From Stichopus chloronotus (lineage: Eukaryota; Echinodermata; Holothuroidea; Aspidochirotida; Stichopodidae): a stretch of DNA of 64,000 nucleotides. Of the stretch, positions 48,517 through 60,060 are shown one piece after another. The stretch is from positions 12,913,415 to 12,977,414 of the forward strand of contig CM037840.1 of NCBI GenBank assembly GCA_021234535.1, read 5' to 3'. How positions within the stretch are numbered: position 1 is the stretch's first letter; each line of letters starts with the position of its first letter. The translations under genes were made by a program, and so were the position numbers. Below the pieces are notes generated by a model, which made no database searches, was not told the DNA's origin, and saw nothing but the letters and a program-made list of their open reading frames with translations.

Positions 48517-48933
48517 TAAAACACTACAACACTACAACGATATCGGATCGGATTACGATCCGATTTTTTTCGTTTTTGGTAAATATCGTCTCCATCTCTG
48601 ATCGGAAAGAACCAAAAATTTGCCAACTTGTGTAAATAAATGATTTGTATCGTATGACTAAGAAAATTAAATTTATAGTAATTATTTCGTGACGTCACAC
48701 CGACAGACAGCTTTTATCGGACCACGAGTGTCCGATAAAAGCCTTTTGTCGGTATGACGTCACGAAATAATTAGATAACAGTTCATTTTCGTAGTCCTCT
48801 GGTACAAATCATATCTTTACACAAGTTGACAGTTTTTTGGTTCTTTCCGATCAGAGATGGAGAAGATATTTACTAAGAATAAAAAAAATCGGATCGTAAT
48901 CCGATCCGATATCGTTGTAGTGTGAACGCGCCT
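48517..48933. mobile_element. Fold-back MITE, copy 2
   Basis: Nearly the same sequence as 28061-28479: cgatatcggatcgg at the left, tgacgtcacaccgacagaca and its complement around the centre, ttctttccgatcagagatgg, and tgtagtgtgaacgcgcct at the right end. The leftmost 'ggcgcgttc' is missing, replaced by 'acactacaac' duplicated, so this left end is damaged. The right flank begins TTAA. Confidence 0.8.
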
Positions 48934-50449
48934 TTAATCATAAACAATGATGATGATGTCCATGATCCTCAAACTTTCAAATTCATAAACCTCATCACAA
49001 TATATGTTATAATGAACCAATGTATTCATTTATTTTGTAATATTTACAAAGCCTTTAAGTTAATCACAAGAAAGATGTAACACTTTACACAATGAAAGAA
49101 CGAAAACTAGTGAAAGTGAAGAATTAGAAAATCTTAAAGAGATGTAGAGCTTTGTTCTATGGATTTTGTTTTTTAACAACTAAGATTAAAGTACACAGAA
49201 TGATTTTCAACAAACTCATGGATTTGCAATAAATGCGTCTGATAATAGCATACCGTATACTAAATGCAATATATCTTCAAGCTTTAATTCTTGATACCCT
49301 GTTTACAAGGTTGCAAGATTTGACCAAAGCTGTTTTAGACATCAGATAACCGACATTAAACATAAAATCAACTGACTTGTAGATTTCTTTGCAATGTATG
49401 AAGATAGTTTGCATACACAATTTACAGTGTACGGCATTTCTGAGTTGAGAAAATATCTAGACCAGCTTTCCTCAGATAGACTAATTTAAAATGTAATCTG
49501 TAATGGACTTGAGAAAAGGTAAAATATAGATCAAAGTTTTGAATATTTTGCTTTTTCATTTCGCAATGGACTACCTACACACTAAACGTTAAACTTTAAA
49601 CATATTTTGCTTCTTGCCATACAACGCTTACAGGATTTCCGAATTAGACCTATGCTGACCTCAAACTGACCTTTGACCTCAGTAGAAAACGGTAGAAATC
49701 TCCTCCTCAAGAGTAACCAATGCTATTAAGTTGTTTCAGTTACTTCTCTTCTTAAGATGTACCTTGCTTAAAAAAAGGTTTCAGATTTTTACCTATACTG
49801 ACATCAAATACTTTCATGAAAAACAATCACATGCAGGCATCATCTACTCCTAACAGACTAAAAACACAGTAATTTTGAAGTTACAACACCTCCTTCTTGA
49901 GTCACAGCCAAGTCGTCACATACGCACATAGGTACCTACGTAGGTACATACGTACACACGTACACACAGAGACGTACGCAGGCACGTAAATATGTACACA
50001 CTTACATATGCTGCCTCGACAGGTCACAGTCGCTGGCGAGAGCGAATGCCTCGCACGTCCTTCCTCGCTCACGCCTAACCCGTATCTGGCGTAGCTGCCC
50101 GGAAATACCGTCGCTGCGAGGACATCTGTGATCGGATACCTGGAGACCGCCTTCTCTGCGGCAATCACGTGCGCTATTCAAATAGGAAAATTCCAGTAAC
50201 TTGCTGTTCTCGTGACCAGGTAAGGCAATGAGTGTGAGCAGAGAGTTGCTACTGAGAAGGAGATTGGACAGCTGAGCGAAACCGAGCGTCCAAAGAAGGA
50301 CGTATTAACTGGCAATGTTGAGGCAGTGGAGAACAGATCCAAGTCTAACTGTGACTGCAGCAGACGACAACTATCTCATTGTATTTACTCTCTAATCCCA
50401 TATAAGCCCTATATAAAAAACGAGAACAATGCAAAAGACAGATTACTGG
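48934..50449. other. Intergenic, no gene recognised
   Basis: AT-rich to 49.9 kb. A 'gtacgtac/cacacgtac' simple-sequence stretch lies at 49915-50010, then a GC-richer stretch at 50020-50170. The open frame across the latter on the minus strand is partly simple repeat. I tested for 5S rRNA and tRNA resemblance and saw none. Confidence 0.45.
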
Positions 50450-50489
50450 GTAATCTTGGTGGCGTAAACCTCTAGTTCAAAACGATATA

Positions 50490-50720
50490 TCTCCTCATTT
50501 TCATGGCGGTCAAAGTTCATTTGAGATCACCAGAGGTTTAAGTCCGACAACCCCAAGTGAATGTAGCTAGAACTTCAAACTGTCAACATTGGTTGTTGTT
50601 GATGAGTTAAATAACCTCTCTCATGTTTTGGAGATGTCAAAGGTCACATGAGGTCAGCAAAACTCATAGTTTGAATACCTTGTAGATATATAATATTTAG
50701 TAGTGTTTACAGGTAATTGA
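50490..50720 (+). repeat. Dispersed repeat of the AGGTCA / 'tatctc' family
   Basis: 'atatctcctcattttcatgg', 'aaagttcatttgagatcacc', 'agaggttta' and 'gtcaaaggtcacatgaggtc' appear in the order seen at 13.7-14.2 and 59.7-59.95 kb. The half-sites are partly mutated. Confidence 0.6.
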
Positions 50721-51265
50721 AGTTCCAAATTGGTATGGTGTTTATCCTTTGTTTTTTGTTGTTGTAAATATTGGCAAGGAATCACGAAGTCCTATATTCT
50801 AAAACAGATATATCACAAAAAAACTAGAAGATGGCTGTATACTACTGAGCCATCTCTCACATGTTTGTCACGTTTGTGCACAAGGCAGTGATAAACATGT
50901 TCAATAAATGATTTTTCATCACAGATGTCAGACTGGGTAGGATCACTCCCTTCGGTGTCACACTCAGTCCCACCATACAACGTTATTTAGCACGTAATGA
51001 TCATGTCAGTAACTGTGTTACACCACTCTTCATTCACTACATGATTTGATGAGAGTATCAAACGAACTACAACGGTGCTTCAGCTTTTTCTGCCTATTTA
51101 CGTAAACTCACTGCCTCTACGAAGGAGTAAAATATTGTATAATTTATCTTTTTTTGAAGAAAAAAAAATGGAAACTTTTGTAAGCCAGACATCAACGAAC
51201 AATGGAAATGATTCCCCATATCTTGCAAACTGCCATGGCAGAGGACCAATCATTTTTATTCGACA
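50721..51265. other. No gene recognised
   Basis: AT-rich. Two opposite-strand open frames overlap at 51.1-51.4 kb and extend into the next repeat. Neither is credible as a gene. Confidence 0.45.
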
Positions 51266-51490
51266 ACAGGCCTGTAGCCAGCCCATGTGGAGGGGTGGTC
51301 TTTTTCCACGATGTAGACCTTTTTCCAAATACGGAAGCGGCTGGCACGTGCTGTAAGCATGTAGTTGCTCGAGGTCCGGGGCATGCTTCCCCGGAAATTT
51401 TTGAAATCTGCAGATCTCCTGCAATCTGGAGAATTTTAGAGGACTACAAAAGACCTTCCGTTGTAGACAATTTACATAAATCGTAGACCC
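51266..51490 (+). repeat. Interspersed repeat ending in 'gtccggggcatgcttccccgg'-type palindrome
   Basis: 'tgtagccagcccatgtggag', then 'cgaggtccggggcatgcttc' and 'cccggaaatttttgaaatc' is text I recall as recurrent in marine invertebrate genomes next to DNA transposons. Two frames read through it on each strand, as expected from a GC-richer repeat rather than a gene. Family not assigned. Confidence 0.5.
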
Positions 51491-53230
51491 TTCTTTCGTA
51501 GTAGTGGCAGTTTAAGCAGGGCTTAAAACGCACCGACTGCATCCGACCACAATTGAACATATTTAATCGGGCCGACGCCTTACGACACTGAACTCTAGTC
51601 GTAGAACTGGTCACACCACCACGACCACAGCAGACGCGGTGTGTGGTCGCCGTCGTGTCACATGTTGTTGTGCAGGCCCGTATACAGCTTTGTCAGTGGG
51701 TAGGGGGTCGATTTTACCACAAGTGGAACATTTTCCCGATAACAATGACCAACAAATTAAAACTCATTATATATGTTGCTAACGTAGGCCTGCTATCATA
51801 GGCTGAGCGATACTCCAGATCTTGTGGGGAGGGGGGGGGGGGGGGTGCGGGCCTGTTGTGGCAGTGTGTCAAGGGCTTTATATTATCTCTAGTTCAATGA
51901 TATCCACCCCCACAATGACATAACCATGCATGCGCGTTTTTGAGCTTATTATCTCATCATCCCACGTAGTATGTATGTGGTGATGAGATATTGTGGTCAG
52001 CTTGGGCCTGTATACATTTTATGACATAAGTGGAAAGATTTTATCTTCCTTCTAAAGGTTAACGGAAATTCTGCCTCAATATGTCAAGATAAAAAGATAT
52101 TTCATAGCTGACCCTTCAAACACAGGGCTGGAAAATGGACCTCTCTCAAGTTGGGGTGAGTCGTTCCAACGATTCAACCCCCCCCCCCCCCCGGCTACTG
52201 GCATGTACATCATAGTTTCCTGCTGGTACCTTCTGGAAAAGATTGTCTTAATATTCATCTAGTTTCAAAGAAATAGTCGTGCTAAACCTTGCAGCTGTAT
52301 CTGAAATCGTCAATTTGAGAGCTTTGTCTGGAAATATTCAAAGTATCAACACGATGCCCGCCCAGGGCATAGATCAGCTCAGGCCCAACAAAATTACGTG
52401 AAGGTATATTTTTGAAGAGTTAAACGAGGATAATTACACTCAGTGTGAATGAAATATGTGTTTGAATCATTATGGAAATCACTTGTGCTAATATCATGTG
52501 GGATAGAGAAAGAATGTCCCTTTCAAACTGTCTCACATATTTAGAGACCAGTTCCAAATTCTAAGAATACTGAGCTTGAATAGACGTTTTGGCAGAGAAC
52601 CATGTGTACGGTTCATTAGTAGCGAGGTGACTTGCCCACTAATTTATTCTGGGGTTTAAATGAGATATCAAGAAGTGCGTTAAGGGTAATTTTCTATTAG
52701 ACAAGCTACTGTGATAAAAAAATAAGAGATAAAAGGAACTTTTCTAGATTGGAGTAGAAATGTCACTTCAATGTATTGGCATTGTTAACCTGAATGTTTG
52801 CAGCAATTGATGAACGTGAGGTGTGCAATTACTTAGCTGTATATGAATAATATATACTTGGAAAAGTAAGTTAGATATTGTGGACTAAATTCTGAACACT
52901 GAAGGATATCTTCTAAACAAGCTGTTTTAGAATTCTTGAAAATCTATTGCAATTTGACCGATAAAATAGATTATTAGGAGTGAAATGTTTGAAGGTAACA
53001 AAATGGCGCAAGAAACGACTCTGCTGAAGCCGCAATAGTCTTAGCCAAGTATACACAACAAGCAAACCACAGCGCTAAGCTAGAGAAATGGATGGAGACA
53101 GCTTGCTGGAGATGGAGACAGATCGGAAAGATGGAAGTGGAGATAGCGATAAATCCTAATCAATGCTCAAAAGTAGTACGAATTAAACAATATCATTTAT
53201 TCTACGCTATAATACATATTTGTAAAATAT
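51491..53230. other. Intergenic with poly-G/poly-C tracts
   Basis: It contains a G-run at about 51829-51846 (one T in the middle), the hairpin-bearing repeat at 51945-52015 and a C-run at about 52180-52193. No exon recognised. Confidence 0.5.
51945..52015. repeat. Hairpin-bearing repeat end, copy 1
   Basis: 'ttattatctcatcatcccac' faces 'gtggtgatgagatattgtgg', an imperfect inverted repeat, followed by 'tcagcttgggcctgtatac'. The same layout, with another loop, is at 54520-54590. Probably a conserved terminus of a mobile element. Confidence 0.55.
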
Positions 53231-53231
53231 G

Positions 53232-53350
53232 TTTTTTCCCATGACCTGTGACCCTTGACCTTTCATCTATGATGTCATCAGTCAGGCGGGCAGATACCTA
53301 CCAAGTTTGTGGTTCATCCGACTTACGGTTTAGGGGGAGATCATGACACC
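53232..53350 (-). repeat. Single inverted monomer of the ~295-bp repeat
   Basis: On the minus strand it reads 'ggtgtcatgatctccccctaaaccgtaagtcggatgaac' in pieces, then 'gatgacatcatagatgaaag' and 'gtcaagggtcacaggtcatg', as in the arrays at 32.5 and 60.1 kb. Confidence 0.65.
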
Positions 53351-53431
53351 CTTTTTGTACACACAAACACACACACGCACATACATTTGGACAACTCTTT
53401 TCACCAGGAACGTCAACGTCTCTGTAATCCT

Positions 53432-54021
53432 GGGTCTTCGACAATCGCGTCCTTTTTGAAGGATTTAACAGAAACATTTTGCCAGTGCAGTCTTTGTTTG
53501 GACACATTTCAAGAACCGAAAAAGCTACTACCATGCCTTCAAGTACGATCGATTTTGCAGTAATTGCTTAAGAGCAATCATTGATGCAGACGATTATAGA
53601 ACAATCCAATGTCCACTCTGAAAACAGGAATGTGTTACACCAGAGTATGGAGGTGACGAGATTAGGACTAATTTCCACATGAAAAGTATGCTTGAATTCG
53701 TACAGTTGCAAAAGCCGTTTGAAAATAAAGATTTGAAAAAGTGTGTAAGCTGTTTACAGCTTACAGGAAAGACAAATCTCAGTTTACTGTTTTAAATGCA
53801 GAGATTTTATATGTGACAAATGCTTCAAGGTTCATATTAGTAGTAAAATGTTAAGTGAGCACCAACCACATATTCTGCAATTGGATAATATGGAAGCAAA
53901 TATCTTAACGTCAGAAAGATTGTCAGCATTAACAGAAAAGCCCAGGTGCTATACACATATGCAAGGACGCGTTCAATTATGTTGTAAGTCTTGCCAAAAT
54001 GCACCAGTGATTTTACACTGA
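53432..54021 (+). pseudogene. TRIM-family (RING and B-box) pseudogene
   Basis: The plus strand reads SSTIASFLKDLTETFCQCSLC...FQEPKKLLPC, the start of a RING finger without an initiator Met. It shifts frame at about 53540-53552 and continues FCSNCLRAIID...IQCPL, then TGA (53619-53621) exactly where the RING Cys of 'CPLC' should be. After QEC it runs through FHMKSMLEFVQLQ and CVSC, breaks again near 53775, and goes on with CFKCRDFICDKCF (B-box 2) and HQPHILQLDNMEA to the TGA at 54019. No coiled coil or NHL/B30.2 part follows. TRIM proteins of this kind are ubiquitin ligases; this copy is dead. It resembles the TRIM2/TRIM56-like expansions of echinoderms, from memory. Confidence 0.8.
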
Positions 54022-54885
54022 TTATGTGATTCCATGTTAAACCAGGGAGGTGCCAGAGAGAGAGATACAGCCGGACGGTTAAGTTATGCTAATCCTGTTA
54101 GATTTTCTCCGGCGTGATAACTTTCAATCCATAAAGGGATGAGAACAGCTTAGAGTGCCGTTTTACTTTTGTGTGATGTATCTTACTTCTAGGGACATCC
54201 AAGTATAATCTTCAGTTCACACCTGCTTGTAATCTTTGAAAAGGATTGCGTAGTAAAAAGCTTTGATGTGAGGTTCGTTGCCGACAATTAACTCAAAACC
54301 ACTGTCTCAAAAATCAAAATGACTGGCTATCTATCTCTTTGGAATCAAAACAGACTGGCTATATAAGAATAAGACATAGACCTTTGCCATATGCACCTCC
54401 CTGGTTCAACTGAGTCGAAGGATATACGCTGTGATAGCAATATTCTGCAGTTTGATAAGACGCATGATATGCGAATGTGAATTGCTTATTGTCCAGCATT
54501 AGTTGCTGCCGTACTTTATTATCTCATCGCCCTATAGGGGCTAGATGAGATATTGTAGTCACTTGGCTAGTGGAGCTGTATACTGTACTGTGCACCCATG
54601 GGAGAATGGTTGCCACGGAAACGCTTGGAGTGGATGAGTGGCGACACTCCAGCGGTACCCCATGGTAGAGTGACCATGGGTACAGGAGGGTCCTGTTGGG
54701 TGGTACAAATGAAAACGTGTCCGTGCCAATGTGTGTGCGTGTGTGCGTGGCGCGCGTGTGTGTGGGCGATCGGACCATTCCAAATTGTGGTTTTTCCAGA
54801 ATGGTTTGAAAATCATATGAGCGATTAACTTGAAACTTGGTAAGGTTATGTATGATGCCAATACCTGCAAGATGTATTAGTTGTG
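54022..54885. other. No gene recognised
   Basis: Contains the second copy of the hairpin repeat end at 54515-54600 and a GT-rich simple stretch at 54725-54765. Open frames there on both strands follow the simple repeat. Confidence 0.5.
54515..54600. repeat. Hairpin-bearing repeat end, copy 2
   Basis: 'ttattatctcatcgccc' pairs with 'ggggctagatgagatattg', followed by 'tagtcacttgg' and 'gtatactg'. It matches 51945-52015 in layout and partly in sequence. Confidence 0.55.
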
Positions 54886-55660
54886 TGGTAAATCGAGTCA
54901 AATTTGCTGATTTTTTAGAAAAAAGTCTTTTTTTTCCTCAAAATTGCTATTTCAAGCATAGCTTGAGAAGTAGTATTTGAGCATTTTTATGCAAAATTTT
55001 GCAAAAACTTACCTGTGTAAGAAAAATTTCAAGGTATATCACTTTTGTAGTAAAGAGAGTGAAATTTGCTGATTTTTGAGAAAAAAAGCCAATTTTGCCC
55101 CAAACTTTGTATTTCCGGCATATATTGAGGACTATTAGATCAATTAACTTACAGTTTTGTAAGTACTTACCTGAGAACACATTGTTCAACATAATATTAC
55201 TGTACTGGCAAATCGAGTCAAATTTGCTCAGTTTTGAGAAAAAAAACCAATTGTTCCCCAAAATTTGTATTTCCAGCATATTTTGAGAACTATTAGATCA
55301 ATTAACTTACAGTTTTGTAATACTTACCTGAGAACACATTGTTCAAAATAAAATTACTGTAATGGTAAATCGAGTCAAATTTGCTGATTTTTGAGAAAAG
55401 AAAAGCCAATTTGCCCCAAAATTTGCATTTCCAGCATATCTTGAGAAGTATTTGAGCATTTAATGCACAATTTTGCAAAAACTTACAAGAGAGTGAAATA
55501 TTTAAGGTATATCACTTTTGTGGTAAAGAGAATGAAATTTGCTGATTTTTGAGAAAAAAAGCCAATTTTGCCTCAAAGTTTGTATTTCAGGCATATCTTG
55601 AGAACTATTAAACCAATTAACTTAAAGTTTTGTAAGTACTTAGCAATAAGCTATTACAAA
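54885..55660 (+). repeat. ~158-bp satellite, five monomers of two types
   Basis: 'aatttgctga' or its variant starts at 54901, 55063, 55221, 55379 and 55536, spacings 162, 158, 158 and 157. Monomers 1 and 4 continue 'cttgagaagtatttgagcat'; monomers 2, 3 and 5 continue 'aggactattagatcaattaa', giving an ABBAB order. Open frames across it on both strands are repeat artefacts. Confidence 0.85.
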
Positions 55661-57889
55661 TTCCCATGTGTAGGCCCTGTATTGAAATCAATGTGCATGT
55701 TGGCCATGAGATACCCAACTCGGTGGATTACCCTCTTGTTTTCTTTTGTTGTCTCCCTTATTGTCCCCTGTTGTTATTGTCTGCTACAATCACACAGGTC
55801 TCAGCATGTTGTAATACCGTAACGGTGCGAAACTCCGTATTTAACTATTTTTTTCCTGCTACGTAATGAGTGTGGAAGAATTAAAGGTTACTCAAAGTTT
55901 ATTAACCTTGTTCATAAATACAAACGAGATTTTTTATAAACAATGACAAAAAGAAAGGAATCGGGTTCTAAAACAACCGTATTTGGAAGGAACCTCGAGG
56001 AAAGGTAAACAAATTTACAACATGCCAACAATACCTAAGCTAAATGAATAACAATAACAACTGACATAGCCATAACGCATGCTTTACTTAGTTTGCTCTA
56101 ATGTAGTGTAGCCCACTATATGTGAGCATACTGTGGTTCAGTGTATGTGCATTCACTGTGCAGTGCACGTACGAACTACCTCATAGTACTTAGTTACTTA
56201 GTTACAGAGCCTTGTACGGTATAGGGACTTGCTTTGTGGAATTTACCTACTGGTTAAACTGATTTTGGATAAAGACAGTGACAAATTTATTGAATATACA
56301 TTGAACATACAGGAAAAGCTTGGACATGTTTGATGTCTTACTGTCAGTCCTAACAGCAGCAGTAAGTGGAAGACTTGTTGTGTGCGGACCCTAAGTTTCC
56401 TGTGAGTGTGAGAGTCTCTCAGTGGGCTATGCAAAATTTCGGAACTAGGCTTAAGTTATTTCAACAAAGAAGAAGCATTGGGCATGGCCAAAACGTTACT
56501 GTCAAACATTGCTGTAAGATCACTTTATGGCTGGTTTGGGATAACTGATGTCAAAGCCTTTCCTGTTTATTTTTTGTCACTATATGGGGCCTAGGAATAT
56601 CAATAGGCAACATTAATTGTGCTGTGGAGTTCTCTGTCCGTAAGAATATCAATTCCCTGGTTGTATGGAGACCATTCAAAAAGGGGATGCATTGCATTCC
56701 TTACTCATCTTTACGATTTTATTACAAAAGGAATTGTTTTTGAACAGCGGAATTGGACAAAAAGGACAGCTAATGCCGGTAGGCTATCAAACTTACACAG
56801 GTGTTCAAAATATACTGAAGAAACTTTCACCCGACACAATTCTGATATTTAGGTAAGATTAACGTACTTCAGAAGAATCACCACTGACAGTATACTGTGC
56901 TGTTGATACTGTAGATTTTCGTGCATTTACATTTTACTTTTGAGAAGGTTTATGCCCTAGGCGTGGCATGGGTAACGTTAGATCTGCGAACTTCAGATCG
57001 AATTATTTCACTAGTGGGCCTATTACTAGTAATACTGTATTAGCCATCGTTTTGTGTAAGATGTAGCAGACTGAAAACATACTGTCGATCTAAAGTTTTA
57101 TTGTATTCATCCGCCGGTGATTGACTGTGGTTTTACCAGTCGGGTTATCAGCGATTAACCCACGGTCACCTGACTGAAATGGGCCAATAGGAGTAGAGGA
57201 TTCTTTCCAAGCGTGTATGAAAACAGGATATACACGTCCCAATTTAACGTATACTCCTTGCATGATATGTTACAGCAAAAATGAACTGCAACGTATACAT
57301 TGTTCGGAGGGTATAATCGAGTGTTTCCATGGCCAATTAGTAGCTGAAAATTGAACAGTTTACGTGGACTAAAACACATTGACTGAAGAAATTTGTGGGA
57401 TAAACCTTGATTTCATTCTTTTTTTCACGAAGGTAAGCGAAGTAAAAGGCTACATTCATACACTACGCATCGGTGGAATTATTACCACCAATGCACAAGT
57501 GTTTGCATTTTCTGTAAAGCATTAGGCCATACAGGTAAGGTCGCAGACACAGTAAGTTTTACCTGTTGCGAACTACTAAAGGCCCATGTCAGTCATGTTA
57601 ATCAGATTCAGATTGTAGTGCACACCAGCGTGACAAGCAGGTCAGTCTGCAGTCTGTTTCCTGTGTATGGCATTGCGTAGATTTCAAGATAGTAACCTTA
57701 GCCATTGCAAAGGAATTTCCTACAAATTATGCTGGTTTAGCTAGCTTTTGGCTTGTTATTTTTTCCTTGTAATAATGGGTATTAATGTGAACAGCTGTGT
57801 GTTCACCTTTTATCAAGTGCTAAATTACAATTACTAGGCACAGGTTGCGAGCAATTTTAACTGAGCATGCTTGGGCTTAAATTGGGTTA
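55661..57889. other. Mostly unassigned; one possible exon at its centre
   Basis: AT-rich with dense 'tactgta' words. The segment ending at 56852 with a strong donor is described separately. Nothing else was recognised. Confidence 0.45.
56665..56852 (+). CDS. Possible orphan exon
   Basis: An open frame of about 62 codons (METIQKGDALHSLL... ...LSPDTILIF) ends exactly at a good donor, TTTAG|GTAAGA. The last half (QLMPVGYQTYTGVQNILKKL) has protein-like composition. No homologue is recognised and no partner exon was found. It may be a fragment of a mobile element or chance. Confidence 0.25.
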
Positions 57890-58092
57890 TCTATTTGTCT
57901 GTCTTTCCGTCTATCCGTCGCTCTATCTCTGTCTCTGTCTGTCTCTCTGTCTGTCTCTCCACCTACTTCCACCCACTTCTCTCTCTGTCTCACTCTCTAT
58001 CTGTCTCTCTGTCTGTCTATTCGTCTGTCTGTCCCTCCGTCCATCCATCCATTTATCCATCCATCCATTCATCCATTTATCTATCTATAATA
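57890..58092 (+). repeat. CTGT/CTCT then CCAT microsatellite
   Basis: A long pyrimidine-rich simple repeat (ctgtctgtctctctgtctgt, later ccatccatccatttatccat). Two overlapping long frames of Ser/Leu/Cys-rich text come from it and are not genes. Confidence 0.9.
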
Positions 58093-59555
58093 TATTTTTA
58101 CAGGAATTGTTTTTTCAACACTGGGTACAATTCCGATTTCGTTTAATTTCAATTTGACAAGAGCTAAAAGGTCTCTCGGACCCAACTATTGAAAGGACCA
58201 TCTAGGAAAAAAGATAATTCTAAGATTTTTCTAAGATCCGAATTTCAAGATAAAAAATAATAGATATCCTCAAACTGTGGATTCAATCCTGCCCTAGGCA
58301 ATATTAACAAAGTTTTGAGGAAACATCCCCACCTTTTGAACAGTCCACCCACCATGAGAAGAATTTCCCCGAAGAGTCCATCTTTCTGGCATTCTGCAAA
58401 TGCAAGTGCAATGCTCTAAAGACGCTTACTCAATCTTCGAGGCAAAATAAAAGCCACAATAACCAATTCTTGTGGGCTGTCACAAGTGCGCGAAAAGCCG
58501 CCGTGACCTCTGTGCTACACCCTCTAAGGTTCGCTTTCGGAATCATAAATCTGATCTCAATAGTAATAAACGCAAGTGTGAGTTAACGATACATTTAAAT
58601 TCAAAACTATTACTGAGAAAATTCGCAACACCTTTAATGCAGGCACAATAACTAGAAGGGAACCATACTGGATGTCCCAGCTGTGTATTACACCTGCGTT
58701 TGGTCTCAATGAAAGAACAGGGAGCTCAATTCACACATGAAAATAGCTACTCTATTTGATTACTTGCCCCTTTCACTTTTTCAGCCTTTTAAGATTAACC
58801 TTTAAAGGCTGTATTGCATCACCCTAAGCCATATTTTTACGTCCCTGAAAGGAAAGTTCTCAACTGGTTCTAAGTTACAGTACTCTTAGATTGACAGCAA
58901 ATTCGAAAGATGCAGAGCAGCTCGTATTACACAGCGTACACAGGGATCCATTGTTTTGATTACACCTGTGGAGGAATTTAAGAATTGAAACTGTCTGGGG
59001 TTATGAGTTTTTGTCTTTAAGTTCTTTTTTGTATTTTTGTAGCTCCAGTATGTTTCTGTTTTTCACCTCAACAGTTTTGAACAAGAGGGTTAGCAGCTTA
59101 TCACTTGCCTTTCCATTCCTTTCAACCTTTTTGTAGTAGCTTTAAGTTCTTTTGTCAGTTTTAAAGGCTAATTCAGACTTAGTTGTTGCCTGCTTTAATA
59201 ATCTTGACCGCCAGTCGATTGCTGCACAATGATGCCTACTGTTTGTGGTTTGCCTCTTTTACATCTCTCTGACTTCCAGTCTTTTTATCTCGGAGTTACT
59301 TTATCATTTTGAACTTTCACGTCGGTAACATCTCTGCACCGTTGCTCCTTTTTGGAGATTTAATTGCTTGTTTCATTTTAGTTTGGCTGAAGAAGGTTGG
59401 ATTATATAACCGAAAGCTTCCAAGCCTGATGCTATCTATCTTTTGTAGCATGTAGTTGACACCATTTATCTAATTCAACGTATACTTAATATTCTGTTGG
59501 TGCATATATTTAAGTGTGAGAACCAGAAGTAAGGTATGTTCGCAAATTAATGATG
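58093..59555 (+). other. Unassigned; possible retroelement tail
   Basis: Degenerate text at 58.25-58.6 kb gives short protein-like pieces in shifting frames. At 59388-59422 'ctgaagaaggttggattata' then 'aaccgaaagcttcc' resembles the conserved 3' flank of Penelope-like elements as I recall it. No intact RT or GIY-YIG motif could be read, so this stays a suggestion. Confidence 0.3.
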
Positions 59556-60060
59556 CTGAAACGTCAAACCTGAAGTGAAGGTTGTCGACTGTGATTAGAA
59601 GTCTTTGTTTTATAATTTGTACAGATACGTCAAAGGTCATTTGATATCAACGTAGGGGAAACTCTTAAAACCTGTTCAGGAAGGCATCTCAGCAACTGAT
59701 CGTTGGTGGAAATTCAGACTTAATGTGAAGGTTGTCTATTGTGAGTAGATGATCCCTAGTGGTTTCATGGAGGTCATTTGAGGTCACCAGAGGTTGGCGA
59801 GTGAAAACCCGTGATATCTCAGGAACTGAATGTTGCTGGGAGTGTTTTGTAAACATTAACAGCTCTTGATGAGTGGATGATCTCTGTCATTTCCTATAAT
59901 AGTCAAAGGTCTCATGTGGTCTATAGAAGTCATAGTGTAAAACCCTGTCGACATGGTATCTCAAGAAAAACATAGCGAACTTCAAACGGATATACTGGTT
60001 GTCCTTTGCTATTGGATTCGTTGCTATAGGGGAGGCAAGGAATCTATGCGATGGTGATGG
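59556..60060 (+). repeat. Dispersed repeat of the AGGTCA / 'tatctcaagaa' family with DR4
   Basis: AGGTCA at 59771-59776, TTTG, AGGTCA at 59781-59786, then 'ccagaggtt'. 'gtcaaaggtcatttgatatc' lies at 59630, 'atctcaggaactgaatg' and 'atctcaagaaaaac' further on. It ends in 'ggcaaggaatctatgcgatg' and a GT-rich run that leads into the next array. Confidence 0.7.

Noticed and set aside
49902..50168. 88-codon minus-strand frame over a GC-richer segment
   Set aside because: A third of it is gtac/cacgtac simple sequence, and the rest has no recognisable motif; no splice or start context.
50020..50170. Possible small structured RNA gene (5S rRNA or tRNA-like)
   Set aside because: No tRNA T-loop (GGTTCRANNCC) and no 5S internal-control text could be found.
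54947..55279. 110-codon minus-strand frame
   Set aside because: It lies in the 158-bp satellite, whose monomer length preserves frame only in part; the translation repeats itself.
57867..58157. Two overlapping ~90-codon open frames, Leu/Ser/Cys-rich
   Set aside because: They are translations of the CTGT/CCAT microsatellite; simple repeats lacking stops give long frames in several phases.
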